From positions 1 to 64,000 of the forward strand of contig JACQZP010000005.1 in assembly GCA_016213825.1 (NCBI GenBank): 64,000 nucleotides of DNA. The letters are read 5' to 3'. Of this stretch, positions 39,089 through 49,440 are shown piece by piece. The number at the start of each line of letters is the position of its first letter. The stretch's first letter is position 1. The position numbers and the translations under genes were made by a program. The notes under the pieces are model-generated. The model had not been told where the DNA came from. It was given only the letters and a program-made list of their open reading frames with translations, and searched no databases. This DNA is from Acetobacterium woodii (GTDB taxonomy: Bacteria > Bacillota > Clostridia > Eubacteriales > Eubacteriaceae).

Positions 39089-40072
39089 ATGAAGTATGAT
39101 GTTTCGGTTATTATTCCGAACTATAATGGCGAAAAATTTATTGCAAATTGTTTGGACAGCATTCTGATCCAAAGTTTTTTTAAGTTAGGAAAAATGGAAA
39201 TCATCGTTGTAGATGATTGTTCCAATGACGATAGCGTTAAAATTATTAAAGCATACAAGCAGATAACGTTACTGGAAAACTCAGTAAATTCAGGTTTTGA
39301 CAAATCAGTCAATCAAGGAATTTTAGCCAGCAACGGTAAATACTGTTTGCTGTTAAATAATGATGTCGTGGTTGACCAGGATTTTGTGAAATACTTATAT
39401 TTGCATATTGAGGAAAGCGCTAAAATATTTTCAGTCAGTGCTAAAATGATTCGTTTTTATGAACGCGATAAGCTGGATGATGCCGGGGATTTTTATAATA
39501 TCTTTGGGTGGGGTTATAAGCGAGGCGATGGCAAACGCCTGAATGCTTATGATCAATCAACATCCATTTTTAGCACTTGTGCCGGCGCTGGTATCTACCG
39601 ACGAACGGTTTTGGATCAGATTGGCTTATTTGATGAGGATTTTTTTGCCTACATGGAAGATGTGGATATTTCCTATCGCGGGCTGATTTATGGTTATAAA
39701 AATCGTTATGAACCCAAAGCGATCTGTTATCATATCGGAAGTGCAACCACGGCAGAAGGACAAAAGTACAGTCCTTTTAAAGTACAAATATCAGCAAGAA
39801 ATAATATCTATGTGGCTTATAAAAATATGCCGATATTACAGTTAATTATTAACAGCCCCTTTCTACTTACAGGCTTTTTAATCAAATATTCGCTTTTTAC
39901 AAAACGGGGTTATGGAAAAGACTATGCTTCAGGTATAAAAGAAGGATTTATGACGTTTAGAAAAATCGATAAGGTACCATTCGCCTTCAAAAATCTGGGT
40001 CATTATTTGTTTATTGAGGTGCAATTGCTGATCAACGTTTTGCGGTTTGTAGCAAATAAATTGAGGAAATAA
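39089..40072 (+). CDS. GT2 family glycosyltransferase
   Basis: The 327-residue protein has the GT2 fold with VSVIIPNYNGEKFI at the N terminus, the metal-binding LLNNDVVV, and the EDVDISYRG block typical of rhamnosyl- and similar transferases. Two weak hydrophobic stretches near 250-275 and 300-320 suggest membrane contact. The start at 39089 follows GAGGAAGAG; an earlier ATG at 39068 lies inside the leader. Donor and acceptor cannot be told. Confidence 0.87.
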   Translation: MKYDVSVIIPNYNGEKFIANCLDSILIQSFFKLGKMEIIVVDDCSNDDSVKIIKAYKQITLLENSVNSGFDKSVNQGILASNGKYCLLLNNDVVVDQDFVKYLYLHIEESAKIFSVSAKMIRFYERDKLDDAGDFYNIFGWGYKRGDGKRLNAYDQSTSIFSTCAGAGIYRRTVLDQIGLFDEDFFAYMEDVDISYRGLIYGYKNRYEPKAICYHIGSATTAEGQKYSPFKVQISARNNIYVAYKNMPILQLIINSPFLLTGFLIKYSLFTKRGYGKDYASGIKEGFMTFRKIDKVPFAFKNLGHYLFIEVQLLINVLRFVANKLRK

Positions 40073-40121
40073 AAACACTTTGGATATCTTTCCTTCCATA
40101 TTTAAAAAGTGTATGGTAAAA

Positions 40122-40127
40122 TATAAT
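40122..40127 (+). promoter_or_regulatory. Possible -10 box before the second GT2 gene
   Basis: A perfect TATAAT about 40 bases before the start; no good -35 at standard distance. Confidence 0.3.
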
Positions 40128-40165
40128 GTCTTTTGAAAGACAAAAAGGCTTAAGAAAGGCTTGAA

Positions 40166-41032
40166 ATGGATTTATCAATTATCATTGTTAATTATAAAAC
40201 AGAAGAATTGACATCAAACTGTATTGACTCCGTTATTAAAAGTAACACCAAAGGATTGGACTATGAAATTATCCTTGTCGATAATGCTTCTCAAGATGGC
40301 AGTGTCGAAGCCATTGAAAAACAGTTTCCCGGCGTGGAAATTATCAAAAATACCGAAAACCTGGGTTTTTCAAAGGCGAATAACATCGGCATTAATAAAT
40401 CAAAGGGCGATTATATTCTATTACTTAATTCGGATACCATTGTTGAACTTAATACCTTAAAAGGAGCAATCGCTTTTGTAAAAGATCACAAGCATATTGG
40501 AGCACTCGGTTGCAAAATACTCTTACCATCCGGGAAATTGGACCCAGCTTGCAAAAGAAGTTTTCCAACACCGTTAAATGGTTTATATCACAGCCTGAAT
40601 CTGGATACGGCTTTTCCAGATAATGTTCATTTTGGTGCATATAACCTGACTTATGTAGATGAAAACAAGACCTGTTCCATCGATTGTATCATGGGTGCAT
40701 TTATGCTGGTCCCTCGAGCAGTGATTGATCAGGTTGGACTGTTAGATGAGGATTTTTTTATGTACGGGGAAGACATCGACTGGTGTTACCGGATTAAGAA
40801 CGCCGGTTACCAGGTGATGTATTATCCGGAAATTCGCATCTTTCATCATAAAAAAGCCAGTGGCATCGGAAAACGAAATCCTAAAGTTATTGCCGCCTTT
40901 TATGATTCCATGACAATTTTTTATAATAAGCATTATCAGAAAAAGTATAATAAATTAACGAGATGGTTCGTGATTACCGGGACAACCATTATGAAGAAAA
41001 GAGCTTTAGCAAAAAATAATCGCAGAAAATAA
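40166..41032 (+). CDS. GT2 family glycosyltransferase (rhamnosyltransferase-like)
   Basis: The 288-residue protein has SIIIVNYKTEELT, LVDNASQDGS, the LLLNSDTIV metal site and MYGEDIDWCYRIK, the pattern of WbbL-like rhamnosyltransferases. With dTDP-rhamnose genes 11 kb upstream, rhamnose is the most likely donor, though this is inference. It has its own leader and lies ahead of the initiating sugar transferase. Confidence 0.85.
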   Translation: MDLSIIIVNYKTEELTSNCIDSVIKSNTKGLDYEIILVDNASQDGSVEAIEKQFPGVEIIKNTENLGFSKANNIGINKSKGDYILLLNSDTIVELNTLKGAIAFVKDHKHIGALGCKILLPSGKLDPACKRSFPTPLNGLYHSLNLDTAFPDNVHFGAYNLTYVDENKTCSIDCIMGAFMLVPRAVIDQVGLLDEDFFMYGEDIDWCYRIKNAGYQVMYYPEIRIFHHKKASGIGKRNPKVIAAFYDSMTIFYNKHYQKKYNKLTRWFVITGTTIMKKRALAKNNRRK

Positions 41033-41089
41033 TATCTGTGTTTGGCAATTATGAACCTGTTTAGGAATTTATAATGAGAGGAGATTAAA

Positions 41090-42487
41090 ATGATAAAAAG
41101 CAATCAGCGTTTTTTCAACCTGATTTTGGTTTTATTTGATGTTTGTGTGGTGACGGCAGCGCTGTTATTTGCATGGTATATTCGATTTGTATCACCATTT
41201 TTTGATGATGGGATGCGAACCATGAATCTGGGTGCCTATCTGGATCTGCTTGTTATCATCATTCCTCTTTATCTTATTTTGTTTATAACTTTTGGATTAT
41301 ATCAGCCTTATCGAAAACAACAATTTTTTAAGGAATTCAGAGAAATTATTCTTGCAAATATCATTGGGATTACCATTCTGATGTCATTTTTATTTACGAC
41401 AAAAAGTATTCATTTTTCCCGTTATATGTTGGGGATTTTCTTTTTGACTTCGACTGTTTTAATGATCGTCGAGCGAGGCTCTATTCGAAAGATTTTAAGA
41501 ATGGCACGGGAACGCGGTTTTAATATCAAGTATATTATCATCGTCGGGGCTGGTAGTATTGGCCAGACGTTTGCGGCGAAAGTTGCCGGTGATCGGCAAT
41601 TAGGGTATAAGGTTACCGGTTATGTCGATGACTATTACCATAAAAGTGATAAAGATGGGATCCCCATTTTGGGAACCACCCGGGAAATGAATGAAATCCT
41701 TGAAGAATATCAGGTTGATGAGGTCATTATTGCGTTGCCTAATACCAGCTACAAACGAATTGATGAAGTAATTGATATTTGTGAGTATCAAGGAATCAAA
41801 ACGCAAATTATTCCAGATTATTTTCACTTAATCCAGGGAACAAAGGCTTACTTTGACGAATTAGATGGGATTCCGCTGATTAATACTCGTTATATTCCAT
41901 TGGATCAGCCCTTAAATAAATGGATAAAACGAGCTTTAGATATTATGTTGTCACTGATAATATTAATTTTAGTATCACCAATTATGATTATTACCGCAAT
42001 TCTGGTTAAGGTCACTTCACCAGGGCCAATTATTTATAAACAGATACGGGTTGGAATGGGCCGGAAGGAATTCTGGATCTATAAATTTAGATCGATGCGG
42101 AGTGATGCGTCGATCCCCGGTGAAATCGGATGGACCACTGAAAATGATCCGCGAAAGACGAAATTCGGAGCATTTATCAGAAAAACAAGCATCGATGAGC
42201 TGCCTCAGTTTGTCAATGTTCTAAAAGGAGATATGAGCATTGTTGGCCCGAGACCGGAACGTCCCCATTATGTTACCCAATTTCAACATGAAATTCCCAA
42301 GTATATGATCAAGCACCATGTTCGACCGGGAATAACCGGTTGGGCTCAAGTACAGGGGTGGCGGGGCGATACCTCCATTCATAAACGGATTGAGTGTGAT
42401 ATTGAGTATATTGAAAAATGGACATTATGGTTTGATGTCAAAGTTTTCTTTATGACGTTTAAAGCAGTATTTGAGAGTGGCTATTGA
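41090..42487 (+). CDS. Undecaprenyl-phosphate sugar-1-phosphate transferase
   Basis: The 465-residue protein has five N-terminal hydrophobic segments, a Rossmann-like CoA-binding part (about 145-235) and a C-terminal bacterial sugar transferase domain with KRALDIMLSL, KFRSMRSDA, SIDELPQFVNVLKGDMSIVG and PGITGWAQV. This is the WcaJ/WbaP-type enzyme that starts polysaccharide synthesis by moving sugar 1-phosphate to undecaprenyl phosphate. It is probably the initiating enzyme for the glycan in this island. Confidence 0.92.
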   Translation: MIKSNQRFFNLILVLFDVCVVTAALLFAWYIRFVSPFFDDGMRTMNLGAYLDLLVIIIPLYLILFITFGLYQPYRKQQFFKEFREIILANIIGITILMSFLFTTKSIHFSRYMLGIFFLTSTVLMIVERGSIRKILRMARERGFNIKYIIIVGAGSIGQTFAAKVAGDRQLGYKVTGYVDDYYHKSDKDGIPILGTTREMNEILEEYQVDEVIIALPNTSYKRIDEVIDICEYQGIKTQIIPDYFHLIQGTKAYFDELDGIPLINTRYIPLDQPLNKWIKRALDIMLSLIILILVSPIMIITAILVKVTSPGPIIYKQIRVGMGRKEFWIYKFRSMRSDASIPGEIGWTTENDPRKTKFGAFIRKTSIDELPQFVNVLKGDMSIVGPRPERPHYVTQFQHEIPKYMIKHHVRPGITGWAQVQGWRGDTSIHKRIECDIEYIEKWTLWFDVKVFFMTFKAVFESGY

Positions 42488-42534
42488 TATTTAGATCTCA
42501 TTGTATAGTCGATACAACTTAAGAGGTGCGAATT

Positions 42535-44079
42535 ATGCTTCAAAGATTGATGGACCGAATAGAAATGATGATAAGACAAATCAGACAGATAAAACCTGCT
42601 GCGATTTGGTCGGGTGTTCTTTCTGATATCAAGGACCGATGGTTGTATGCAACCATCGGTGGACTTATATTTTTAGCCTTTTTATTCTTTTTTGGAGGAT
42701 TGGTAAATACGGTTCCAATTGTAACATGTGTTGTGCTCATCATAACTGTGTTGATAATTTTGTTTACGGGAAAGAAGTTACAGCGAGACGCATTTATTAT
42801 TATTTTAAGCTTTGGCATCATTTTTTCCTTGATCACTCCAATTTTGGATACGCCTGATGAAACCGCTCATCTAGCTCGAGCAATGTACTTAGCAGAAGGC
42901 AAACTAACAGTCAGCAATCTTGATTCAGAGCTATCAATTAGCGAAGACTATAAATTATTAAAGGATCAATCTCAAAAAACAATCTTTGTGAATACCTTAA
43001 ACATACCGGACAGTGATGTTCAACAAAATGAGAGTAATGGATTAAAGGCAACCAATGCATATTCTTTTATTTCTTACATACCCCAGGCGTTTGGAATCGG
43101 ATTGGGGCGGCTCATTAATCTCAGTGTGCTGTGGTCATTTTATTTAGGAAGAATAACCAATGTTCTCTTTTATGGAATTATGGTGAGTATGGCAATCAGG
43201 TTAACACCGATGTTAAAAAAAGTGTTTTTTGTTGTGGGGACCATTCCCATGGCAATTTATATTGCGGCTTCTTATAACCAGGATGCATTTGGAATTGGCA
43301 TTATATTTGTAACATTTGCTTATTTTCTGTATTTATTGAATAAAGCAAATCATTCAATTGGTTTACTTGAAGTAGCAAGTTATACTGGATTATGCATGTT
43401 GATCACACTGACCAAGTTTCCGTTTGTTTTATTGATTCTGTTATTGGTATTCATTCCCAGAGATAAATATCAAAAGCGATGGATATACATGTCAGGGTTT
43501 TTAGCGATTGTATTGACTGCGATGTTTGCATTGGTTTGGATGAAATCATACTCGGCTATTCCACATCCTTTTTTACCGGCTGGTGTGAATATGAAAGAGC
43601 AGCTGAAGTTTTTTATTAGTGATCCGATACAAAATAGTCAGATTTTTGGGCACAATTTGATTGAAGGTGTCACAAATTATTTGATGCTTTTTAATTTTGG
43701 CTGGTTAACCTATGGTTCAAATGGAATTGGGCTATTGTATTTATTCTTTTTTGGGTCAATCTCAGTTTTCTATCCACGAGAGTTTGCTCAGAGTAAACTG
43801 GCTCGATTTGGTAGCTTAATCGTTATTTTAGGGATATATATGGCAATCGAATTGTCAATGTATTTAACTTGGACCCCGGTTGGTTCCTCCATCATAAACG
43901 GTGTTCAAGGGCGTTATTTTATTGGTTTTCTTCCAATAATACCTTTTTTGTTGAATATTGGCCCATCGTTTAAGCAGCTTAAACCGATTCAAATAAAACA
44001 ATATGATGTTATGACGACGATTGTTCCAATTTATTTTATTATTATCTCGCTTGCACTAACGATAAAACAATATTATTAA
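42535..44079 (+). CDS. DUF2142-like polytopic membrane protein
   Basis: The 514-residue protein has about eleven hydrophobic segments. After the second-third segment there is an extracytoplasmic loop beginning DTPDETAHLARAMYLAEG, the acidic pair expected in GT-C type transferases and in DUF2142 proteins. DUF2142 members lie in polysaccharide loci and are thought to move sugars from polyprenyl carriers on the outer face of the membrane; that role is not proved. The start at 42535 follows AAGAGGTG. It is the first of several similar-sized membrane genes. Confidence 0.65.
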   Translation: MLQRLMDRIEMMIRQIRQIKPAAIWSGVLSDIKDRWLYATIGGLIFLAFLFFFGGLVNTVPIVTCVVLIITVLIILFTGKKLQRDAFIIILSFGIIFSLITPILDTPDETAHLARAMYLAEGKLTVSNLDSELSISEDYKLLKDQSQKTIFVNTLNIPDSDVQQNESNGLKATNAYSFISYIPQAFGIGLGRLINLSVLWSFYLGRITNVLFYGIMVSMAIRLTPMLKKVFFVVGTIPMAIYIAASYNQDAFGIGIIFVTFAYFLYLLNKANHSIGLLEVASYTGLCMLITLTKFPFVLLILLLVFIPRDKYQKRWIYMSGFLAIVLTAMFALVWMKSYSAIPHPFLPAGVNMKEQLKFFISDPIQNSQIFGHNLIEGVTNYLMLFNFGWLTYGSNGIGLLYLFFFGSISVFYPREFAQSKLARFGSLIVILGIYMAIELSMYLTWTPVGSSIINGVQGRYFIGFLPIIPFLLNIGPSFKQLKPIQIKQYDVMTTIVPIYFIIISLALTIKQYY

Positions 44080-44159
44080 TAAGCGCTAAAATATAATCAA
44101 GTCAGGAATACAAAGCGTCATATTTATATTGAAAAACTATTTTAGATGGGAGATTTTGC

Positions 44160-46319
44160 ATGATTAAACTTGAAAATAAGAAAATTATGATTCTAATAAG
44201 TCTCCTGTTACTCGTTTTGTTACCAGTTTTAATGGAATTATATTTTCTTATTATAGAAATGGCTATTTCACCTTATGAAATTCTCGATCAAAACTTCTTT
44301 TATCATTTTTTATTGGCCATAAAATGGAAACGTATCTTCTTAATTGGATCATTGACAATGATAACAATAATTACCTTGAATTGTTTTGATCGTAATAAGG
44401 TGTTCCACTATTTGTATCAGTATCGTTATGCTATTAGTGGTGTTATATTTCTGCTATTAGTATTGGCGGGAATTCATGGTTCATCAATCCAATATTGGCA
44501 ATATGTTTTTGAAGGGACGGAGAAATACAATCCCCTAATTGGAATATTTCGAAGTGTGCGAAGTGATGAGTGGGCAGTCAATACACCAATGATGTTATCA
44601 CAATATTTCAATCACTCCGGAGCGTTCCCTTATTTTAGTGAAACAATGCGTGGCGCTTTAACAGATGCATTTATTGTGTATGGACAACCGGTTAAAAATA
44701 TCGCGGTGATTTTCAGACCCTTTCATTGGGGTTATTTGTTGCTTTCACCTGAAAATGGTCTTTCTTTTTTTTGGATGGGTCGAGTTATTGGGCTGTTCTT
44801 GGTATCTTTTGAATTTGCCATGATCTTGTGCAAAAGAAACAAACTATTAGCGACAAGCTACGCTGTTTTAATAACTTGGGCACCAATCGTTCAATGGTGG
44901 TTTGCGGTAAATAGCTTGGTCGAGATGCTTATCTTTGGACAATTGTTGATTGTAATGGTGTACTTGTATATCAATACAGATAATTATTATTTTCGAAGCT
45001 TATTTGCTGTTATTATGTTAATTTGTACTGGTGGTTATATTCTTGCCCTTTATCCGGCATGGCAGATTCCGCTTTTTTATGTTTTTTTATCATTATTGAT
45101 TGGGCTTTGCTATGAAAATCGCCAAAAAATAGTTTGGCGAAAAAAAGACACAGTCATTTTTCTTTGTATTATTATAGCTTTAGGATGCGCAATGGGATAC
45201 ATTTTTTCGCTATCCTATGATACAATTCTTTCAGTAATAGGTACCGTTTATCCCGGGGATCGCTTTGAAACCGGCGGTGGACAATTTAATCGTTTTTTTC
45301 TGTATCTCGGAAATATTTTTTTTGGGACATCCCGGGAATTACCTTATGCTAATGTTTGTGAACTATCGGCGTTTTATGATTTTTTCCCGATGGGCATACT
45401 ACTGGCATTATGGGTATATTTCAAAGAGAAAAAAAGAGATGTTTATTTAACCCTGTTTTTTATTAGTTTTATTATTCTTTCTGGTTATTGTTTGGTGCAA
45501 TGGCCAGATTGGTTGGCAAAGATAAGTTTACTGAGTCATGCCCAGCCTGCACGGGTTTTTCTGGCAGTTGGATTAATCAATATTCTATTGCTGATACGAT
45601 CATTGACATTGGTTGAAACTGAATTTCCCCAATGGTTAAAGCTGATTGTGTCGTTAATTTTAGGATGTGCGATGACTGGGGTGTCAATGAGCATTTATGA
45701 AGGTTATATTGATACCAAAATGGGCTTGTTAATTATTCCTCTAATCAGTAGCGTGTTTTATATTCTATTGAGTTGGAAAAAGCTTTGTGCTCAAAAGGCG
45801 TTTTTGGGCGTAACAATCGGAATTATGTTTGTTGCGGGAATGTTTGTGAATCCTGTTGTTCAAGGCCTTGATGTTATTTATAATCAAGATATCATAAAAA
45901 AGATTGATGAAGTCAGTGAAAATGACAACGGCTTGTGGATTGTAGATTCAGGCAAAGAAATGGGTTATCCCTCAACCAACATACCAATTATGGTAGGAGC
46001 ACCAACGATTAACTCAACAAATGTTTATCCGAACTTGGAACGGTGGTATTTAGTGGATCCTGAGCGGTCGAATGAAGATATTTATAACCGTTATGCGCAT
46101 ATAACGGTTAACTTGATTGGCGACAATGAAAAAACAAATTTTGTTTTAAATTCGGCTGATCTCTTTACCGTAAATCTTCGCACATCAGATTTGAAAATAC
46201 TGGAGGTGAGATATGTTTTATCGAAACGTAATTTAATAGGTCTATCAAATGAAAAAGTAAAATTCAACCCATTAACAAGTGGTAATGGGTTTACGATATA
46301 TAGGTTAGAATATAATTAG
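44160..46319 (+). CDS. Large polytopic membrane protein, GT-C-like (DUF7657-like)
   Basis: The 719-residue protein has about thirteen hydrophobic segments and a soluble C-terminal domain (about 580-719). The loop after the third segment includes FRSVRSDEWAVNTP, with an acidic pair where GT-C enzymes hold their catalytic Asp/Glu. This family is found in cell-surface polysaccharide loci of Firmicutes and Actinobacteria; function is not known. It is followed after 18 bases by a DPM1-like transferase, suggesting co-expression with its possible donor-making enzyme. Confidence 0.55.
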   Translation: MIKLENKKIMILISLLLLVLLPVLMELYFLIIEMAISPYEILDQNFFYHFLLAIKWKRIFLIGSLTMITIITLNCFDRNKVFHYLYQYRYAISGVIFLLLVLAGIHGSSIQYWQYVFEGTEKYNPLIGIFRSVRSDEWAVNTPMMLSQYFNHSGAFPYFSETMRGALTDAFIVYGQPVKNIAVIFRPFHWGYLLLSPENGLSFFWMGRVIGLFLVSFEFAMILCKRNKLLATSYAVLITWAPIVQWWFAVNSLVEMLIFGQLLIVMVYLYINTDNYYFRSLFAVIMLICTGGYILALYPAWQIPLFYVFLSLLIGLCYENRQKIVWRKKDTVIFLCIIIALGCAMGYIFSLSYDTILSVIGTVYPGDRFETGGGQFNRFFLYLGNIFFGTSRELPYANVCELSAFYDFFPMGILLALWVYFKEKKRDVYLTLFFISFIILSGYCLVQWPDWLAKISLLSHAQPARVFLAVGLINILLLIRSLTLVETEFPQWLKLIVSLILGCAMTGVSMSIYEGYIDTKMGLLIIPLISSVFYILLSWKKLCAQKAFLGVTIGIMFVAGMFVNPVVQGLDVIYNQDIIKKIDEVSENDNGLWIVDSGKEMGYPSTNIPIMVGAPTINSTNVYPNLERWYLVDPERSNEDIYNRYAHITVNLIGDNEKTNFVLNSADLFTVNLRTSDLKILEVRYVLSKRNLIGLSNEKVKFNPLTSGNGFTIYRLEYN

Positions 46320-46337
46320 AATTGAAAGGTATTTAAT

Positions 46338-47288
46338 ATGGAAAAAATACAAAAAACTGCGATACTCATCCCTTGTTATAATGAGTCCAAAACGATAGAG
46401 AAGGTCATTAGAGATCACCAGGCGGTAATGCCGCATGCAGATATATATGTTTATGATAATAACTCGTCAGATGGAACAGATGAAATAGCCCGAAAAGCTG
46501 GAGCAATCGTCAGATACGAATATCGACAGGGAAAAGGCAATGTTGTCAGAGCAATGTTTAGAGATATTGATGCAGATTGTTACATTATGACTGATGGGGA
46601 TGATACTTACCCGGCTGAATTTGCATTGGAATTAGAAAAACAAATTCTTGAAAACAGAGCAGATATGGTTATCGGTGATCGTTTGTCATCTACCTACTTC
46701 ACTGAAAATAAGCGACCATTTCATAATATCGGAAATGTTTTGGTCAGAAAACTCATTAACATTTTATTTAAAGCTGAAGTTAAAGATATCATGACAGGAT
46801 CCCGGGGCTTTACAAAGGAATTCATTAAATCTTTTCCGGTGACTTCGAAGGGATTTGAAATAGAAACTGAAATGACGATTTTTGCATTGGATAATAATTT
46901 TAAAATTGTTGAAGTTGAGATTGATTATCGTGATCGGCCAGAAGGCAGCGAATCCAAACTAAATACATATACGGATGGTTATAAAGTTTTAAGAACCATT
47001 GGAACCTTATTCAGAGATACAAAACCCTATTCATTTTTTTCGATCATTTCATTGATATTATTTATTATTGGTGGGGCGTTTTTTATCCCGATTTTGATGA
47101 ATTATTTAGATACCGGAACAGTTGCAAAATATCCTACTTTGATTGTTATTACGGCGTTGTGGATTATCGCAATTATCGGTTTTTTCAGTGGAGTAATATT
47201 AGAAGTGCTTAAAAAACAACATCGCCATAATTTTGAGCGATACTTAAATATGCTGAATGAAATTTGGAATCAAGATAAAACTAAATAA
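46338..47288 (+). CDS. DPM1/GtrB-like GT2 with membrane anchor
   Basis: The 316-residue protein has a GT2 domain (about 8-215) with TAILIPCYNESKTIEKVI, the TDGDDTYP metal site, and two C-terminal hydrophobic segments (about 232-255 and 270-295). Enzymes of this shape load a sugar onto undecaprenyl phosphate. The neighbours fit this: large GT-C-like proteins on both sides and a paired SMR-like transporter downstream. The sugar cannot be predicted. Confidence 0.8.
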   Translation: MEKIQKTAILIPCYNESKTIEKVIRDHQAVMPHADIYVYDNNSSDGTDEIARKAGAIVRYEYRQGKGNVVRAMFRDIDADCYIMTDGDDTYPAEFALELEKQILENRADMVIGDRLSSTYFTENKRPFHNIGNVLVRKLINILFKAEVKDIMTGSRGFTKEFIKSFPVTSKGFEIETEMTIFALDNNFKIVEVEIDYRDRPEGSESKLNTYTDGYKVLRTIGTLFRDTKPYSFFSIISLILFIIGGAFFIPILMNYLDTGTVAKYPTLIVITALWIIAIIGFFSGVILEVLKKQHRHNFERYLNMLNEIWNQDKTK

Positions 47289-47308
47289 AAAGGAATCGAG
47301 GTGAGTTA

Positions 47309-49039
47309 ATGGGTGCTTTAGCATTACGATCAAAAAACAGCAAATTAGTGTACTTTATTAAAGAAAATCAATTGATATTATTTATGATTATAGCAATAAT
47401 TGCAAAACAATTATTACTGACAGGGCTTCCTATATTTGCATACCCTGGAGCGGGACATGACGACCGCATGATGGTAAATATGGCAGATTCCTTGATAAAA
47501 GGACAATGGTTGGGGAGCTACACAGAATTAACTTTGGTAAAAGGCGTTTTTTTCCCACTTTTTCTTGCAATTAATGCTCTTTTTGGAATCCCATATTCCA
47601 TCGCAGTTCCAGGATTTTATGCGTTAGGATGCGTTGTTTTTGTGATGGGCGTAAAAAAATTATTCAAAAATGAATTACCTTTATATATTATCTTTTTTGT
47701 TTTAATATTCAATCCGATTTCATTTGCAAATGAAACTTTTGTTAGAGTGTATCGAAATAGTCTTGTCGCTGCTCAAGTTCTAATGATTAGCGGTTGTATG
47801 TTTGCAGTCTATCTTAATCGATTTGAAAAGAAGTGGATGCTTGCAGGATGGGCGATCGGAGGAGGACTGGGCCTTGCCTCTTTGTGGCATTCAAGAGAAG
47901 ATGGAATATGGGTTATTCCATTAGTGCTAGGCGTTATTATAATTACTTGGCTGACGATTTTTCTAAAAAAAGAACTCCAATCGAAAGAGAAAATCAAAAG
48001 ATCTTTAATTGTCGTGAGTCCCATTGCCATACTTTTAGTAACGACGATAATTATATCGAGTATTAATTATGCTTACTATGGGGTATACACGACCAACGAA
48101 TTGAATGACAGCAATTATACAAAGACAATTAAATTAATCTACTCGGTTCAAGCAAGTGAAGATATCCATAATGTTTCTGTTCCGTTGAGTTCAATGGAAA
48201 AAATATATCAAGTTTCACCTACGTTAAGCGGCATTAGTGATGAAATAGCATCAAGTATGGATCATTGGTCCTGGTATGCTAAAGATATTGAAAAGAGAGA
48301 AGTCGAAGATGGTTGGTTTTTTTGGAGCTTGAGGGAGGCCGTTGCAAATAGTGGCTATTATCAGAATGCCCAAATGGCTAATAATTTTTATGCACAAGTA
48401 AACAGCGAGCTTGAAGGTGCTTTTGAAAGTGGAAAACTAAAAAAAAGAAATACAATGCCTTCGGCATTAATGTCGCCTTGGCGCAATAACTACTGGGGAG
48501 AATTACCACAGGCCTTTTTAGTGACAATCCATTATGTTGCAGGCTTTGAGTCGCTTAAAACTAGTGTTTTAGAAAGTATCGATGATGGACGCAACGGTAT
48601 TCGACTTTTTGAAAGAGTAACGAATAATCTGGCACAATATCCAGGAGAAACAACAAAATGGAATGATCAGGTACGCATTCAAATATTAAATGGCATACAA
48701 AGTATTTATCAACTTTGTGGAGTTCTTGTTTTTTTGCTGAGTGGAATAGCCTATGGTTGTATCACTGTTCTGATGTTGATAAAAAAATGGCGAAAGAAAT
48801 ACAATCTACTTGATTTTTGGTTGGTTTTGTCTGGATTATTATTTAGCGCGTTTGTACTTGCCATCGGCGTTGCCTATACTGAAATATCAGCCTATACAGC
48901 CATTTCTTACTGGTATTTAGCGGGAGCATACCCATTAATTGTCGCTTTCAATGCAATTTCATTATATAAAATCATCGAAATTATCTATGATACTAGATTG
49001 AGTAAAAGACTTAATGCGACAGAAAAAAGTACTCATTAA
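47309..49039 (+). CDS. Polytopic membrane protein of unknown function, GT-C-like
   Basis: The 576-residue protein has about ten hydrophobic segments and one large extracytoplasmic loop (about 265-450). The first outer loop reads GAGHDDRMMVNMADSL: an Asp-Asp-Arg in the place where GT-C transferases carry their catalytic acid. I do not recognise a named family. GAGGTGAG precedes the start, and a terminator hairpin follows its stop. By context it probably acts on a polyprenyl-linked sugar; that is inference only. Confidence 0.5.
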   Translation: MGALALRSKNSKLVYFIKENQLILFMIIAIIAKQLLLTGLPIFAYPGAGHDDRMMVNMADSLIKGQWLGSYTELTLVKGVFFPLFLAINALFGIPYSIAVPGFYALGCVVFVMGVKKLFKNELPLYIIFFVLIFNPISFANETFVRVYRNSLVAAQVLMISGCMFAVYLNRFEKKWMLAGWAIGGGLGLASLWHSREDGIWVIPLVLGVIIITWLTIFLKKELQSKEKIKRSLIVVSPIAILLVTTIIISSINYAYYGVYTTNELNDSNYTKTIKLIYSVQASEDIHNVSVPLSSMEKIYQVSPTLSGISDEIASSMDHWSWYAKDIEKREVEDGWFFWSLREAVANSGYYQNAQMANNFYAQVNSELEGAFESGKLKKRNTMPSALMSPWRNNYWGELPQAFLVTIHYVAGFESLKTSVLESIDDGRNGIRLFERVTNNLAQYPGETTKWNDQVRIQILNGIQSIYQLCGVLVFLLSGIAYGCITVLMLIKKWRKKYNLLDFWLVLSGLLFSAFVLAIGVAYTEISAYTAISYWYLAGAYPLIVAFNAISLYKIIEIIYDTRLSKRLNATEKSTH

Positions 49040-49060
49040 AAATAAAATGAGTGCTTTTTA
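49024..49060 (+). terminator. Terminator-like hairpin
   Basis: AAAAAGTACTCATT (49024-49037) pairs with 49046-49059 over 14 bases with one wobble, ending in TTTTT. It overlaps the end of the preceding gene and may be partial, as SMR-like genes follow. Confidence 0.65.
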
Positions 49061-49101
49061 TATGTAATTTTTATAGAAAAATAACTCGAATTGAGGGAAC
49101 A

Positions 49102-49440
49102 ATGAAATTAAAAAACTATTTATTCTTACACGCAAGTTTATTACTCTATTCGATTGGAGGGATTTTTGCAAAAATAGCCAGTTCAAAGGCTTTTCTATCC
49201 TTTGATTTCATCCTATATTATGGATTGTTTCTATGTGTATTGTTTGTTTACGCGATACTCTGGCAACAAATATTGAAACGGTTCCCCTTAACAGTTGCTT
49301 TTGCGAACAAAGCAATTACCATTCTATGGGGAATTGTCTGGGGTTATTTGTTTTTTGGAGAAACCCTACGGTGGGGTATGCTTTTGGGCTCAATCATTAT
49401 TGTTTCAGGAATATATTTGGTGGTAAGTGATGATAAATAA
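49102..49440 (+). CDS. SMR/EamA-like small membrane protein, first of pair
   Basis: The 112-residue protein has four hydrophobic helices, the size of a small multidrug-resistance protein. It resembles ArnE/ArnF-type proteins that flip polyprenyl-phosphate sugars. The start at 49102 follows TGAGGGAA; longer readings run back into the hairpin. It overlaps the next gene by about 11 bases, and paired SMR genes usually form a heterodimer. Confidence 0.65.
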   Translation: MKLKNYLFLHASLLLYSIGGIFAKIASSKAFLSFDFILYYGLFLCVLFVYAILWQQILKRFPLTVAFANKAITILWGIVWGYLFFGETLRWGMLLGSIIIVSGIYLVVSDDK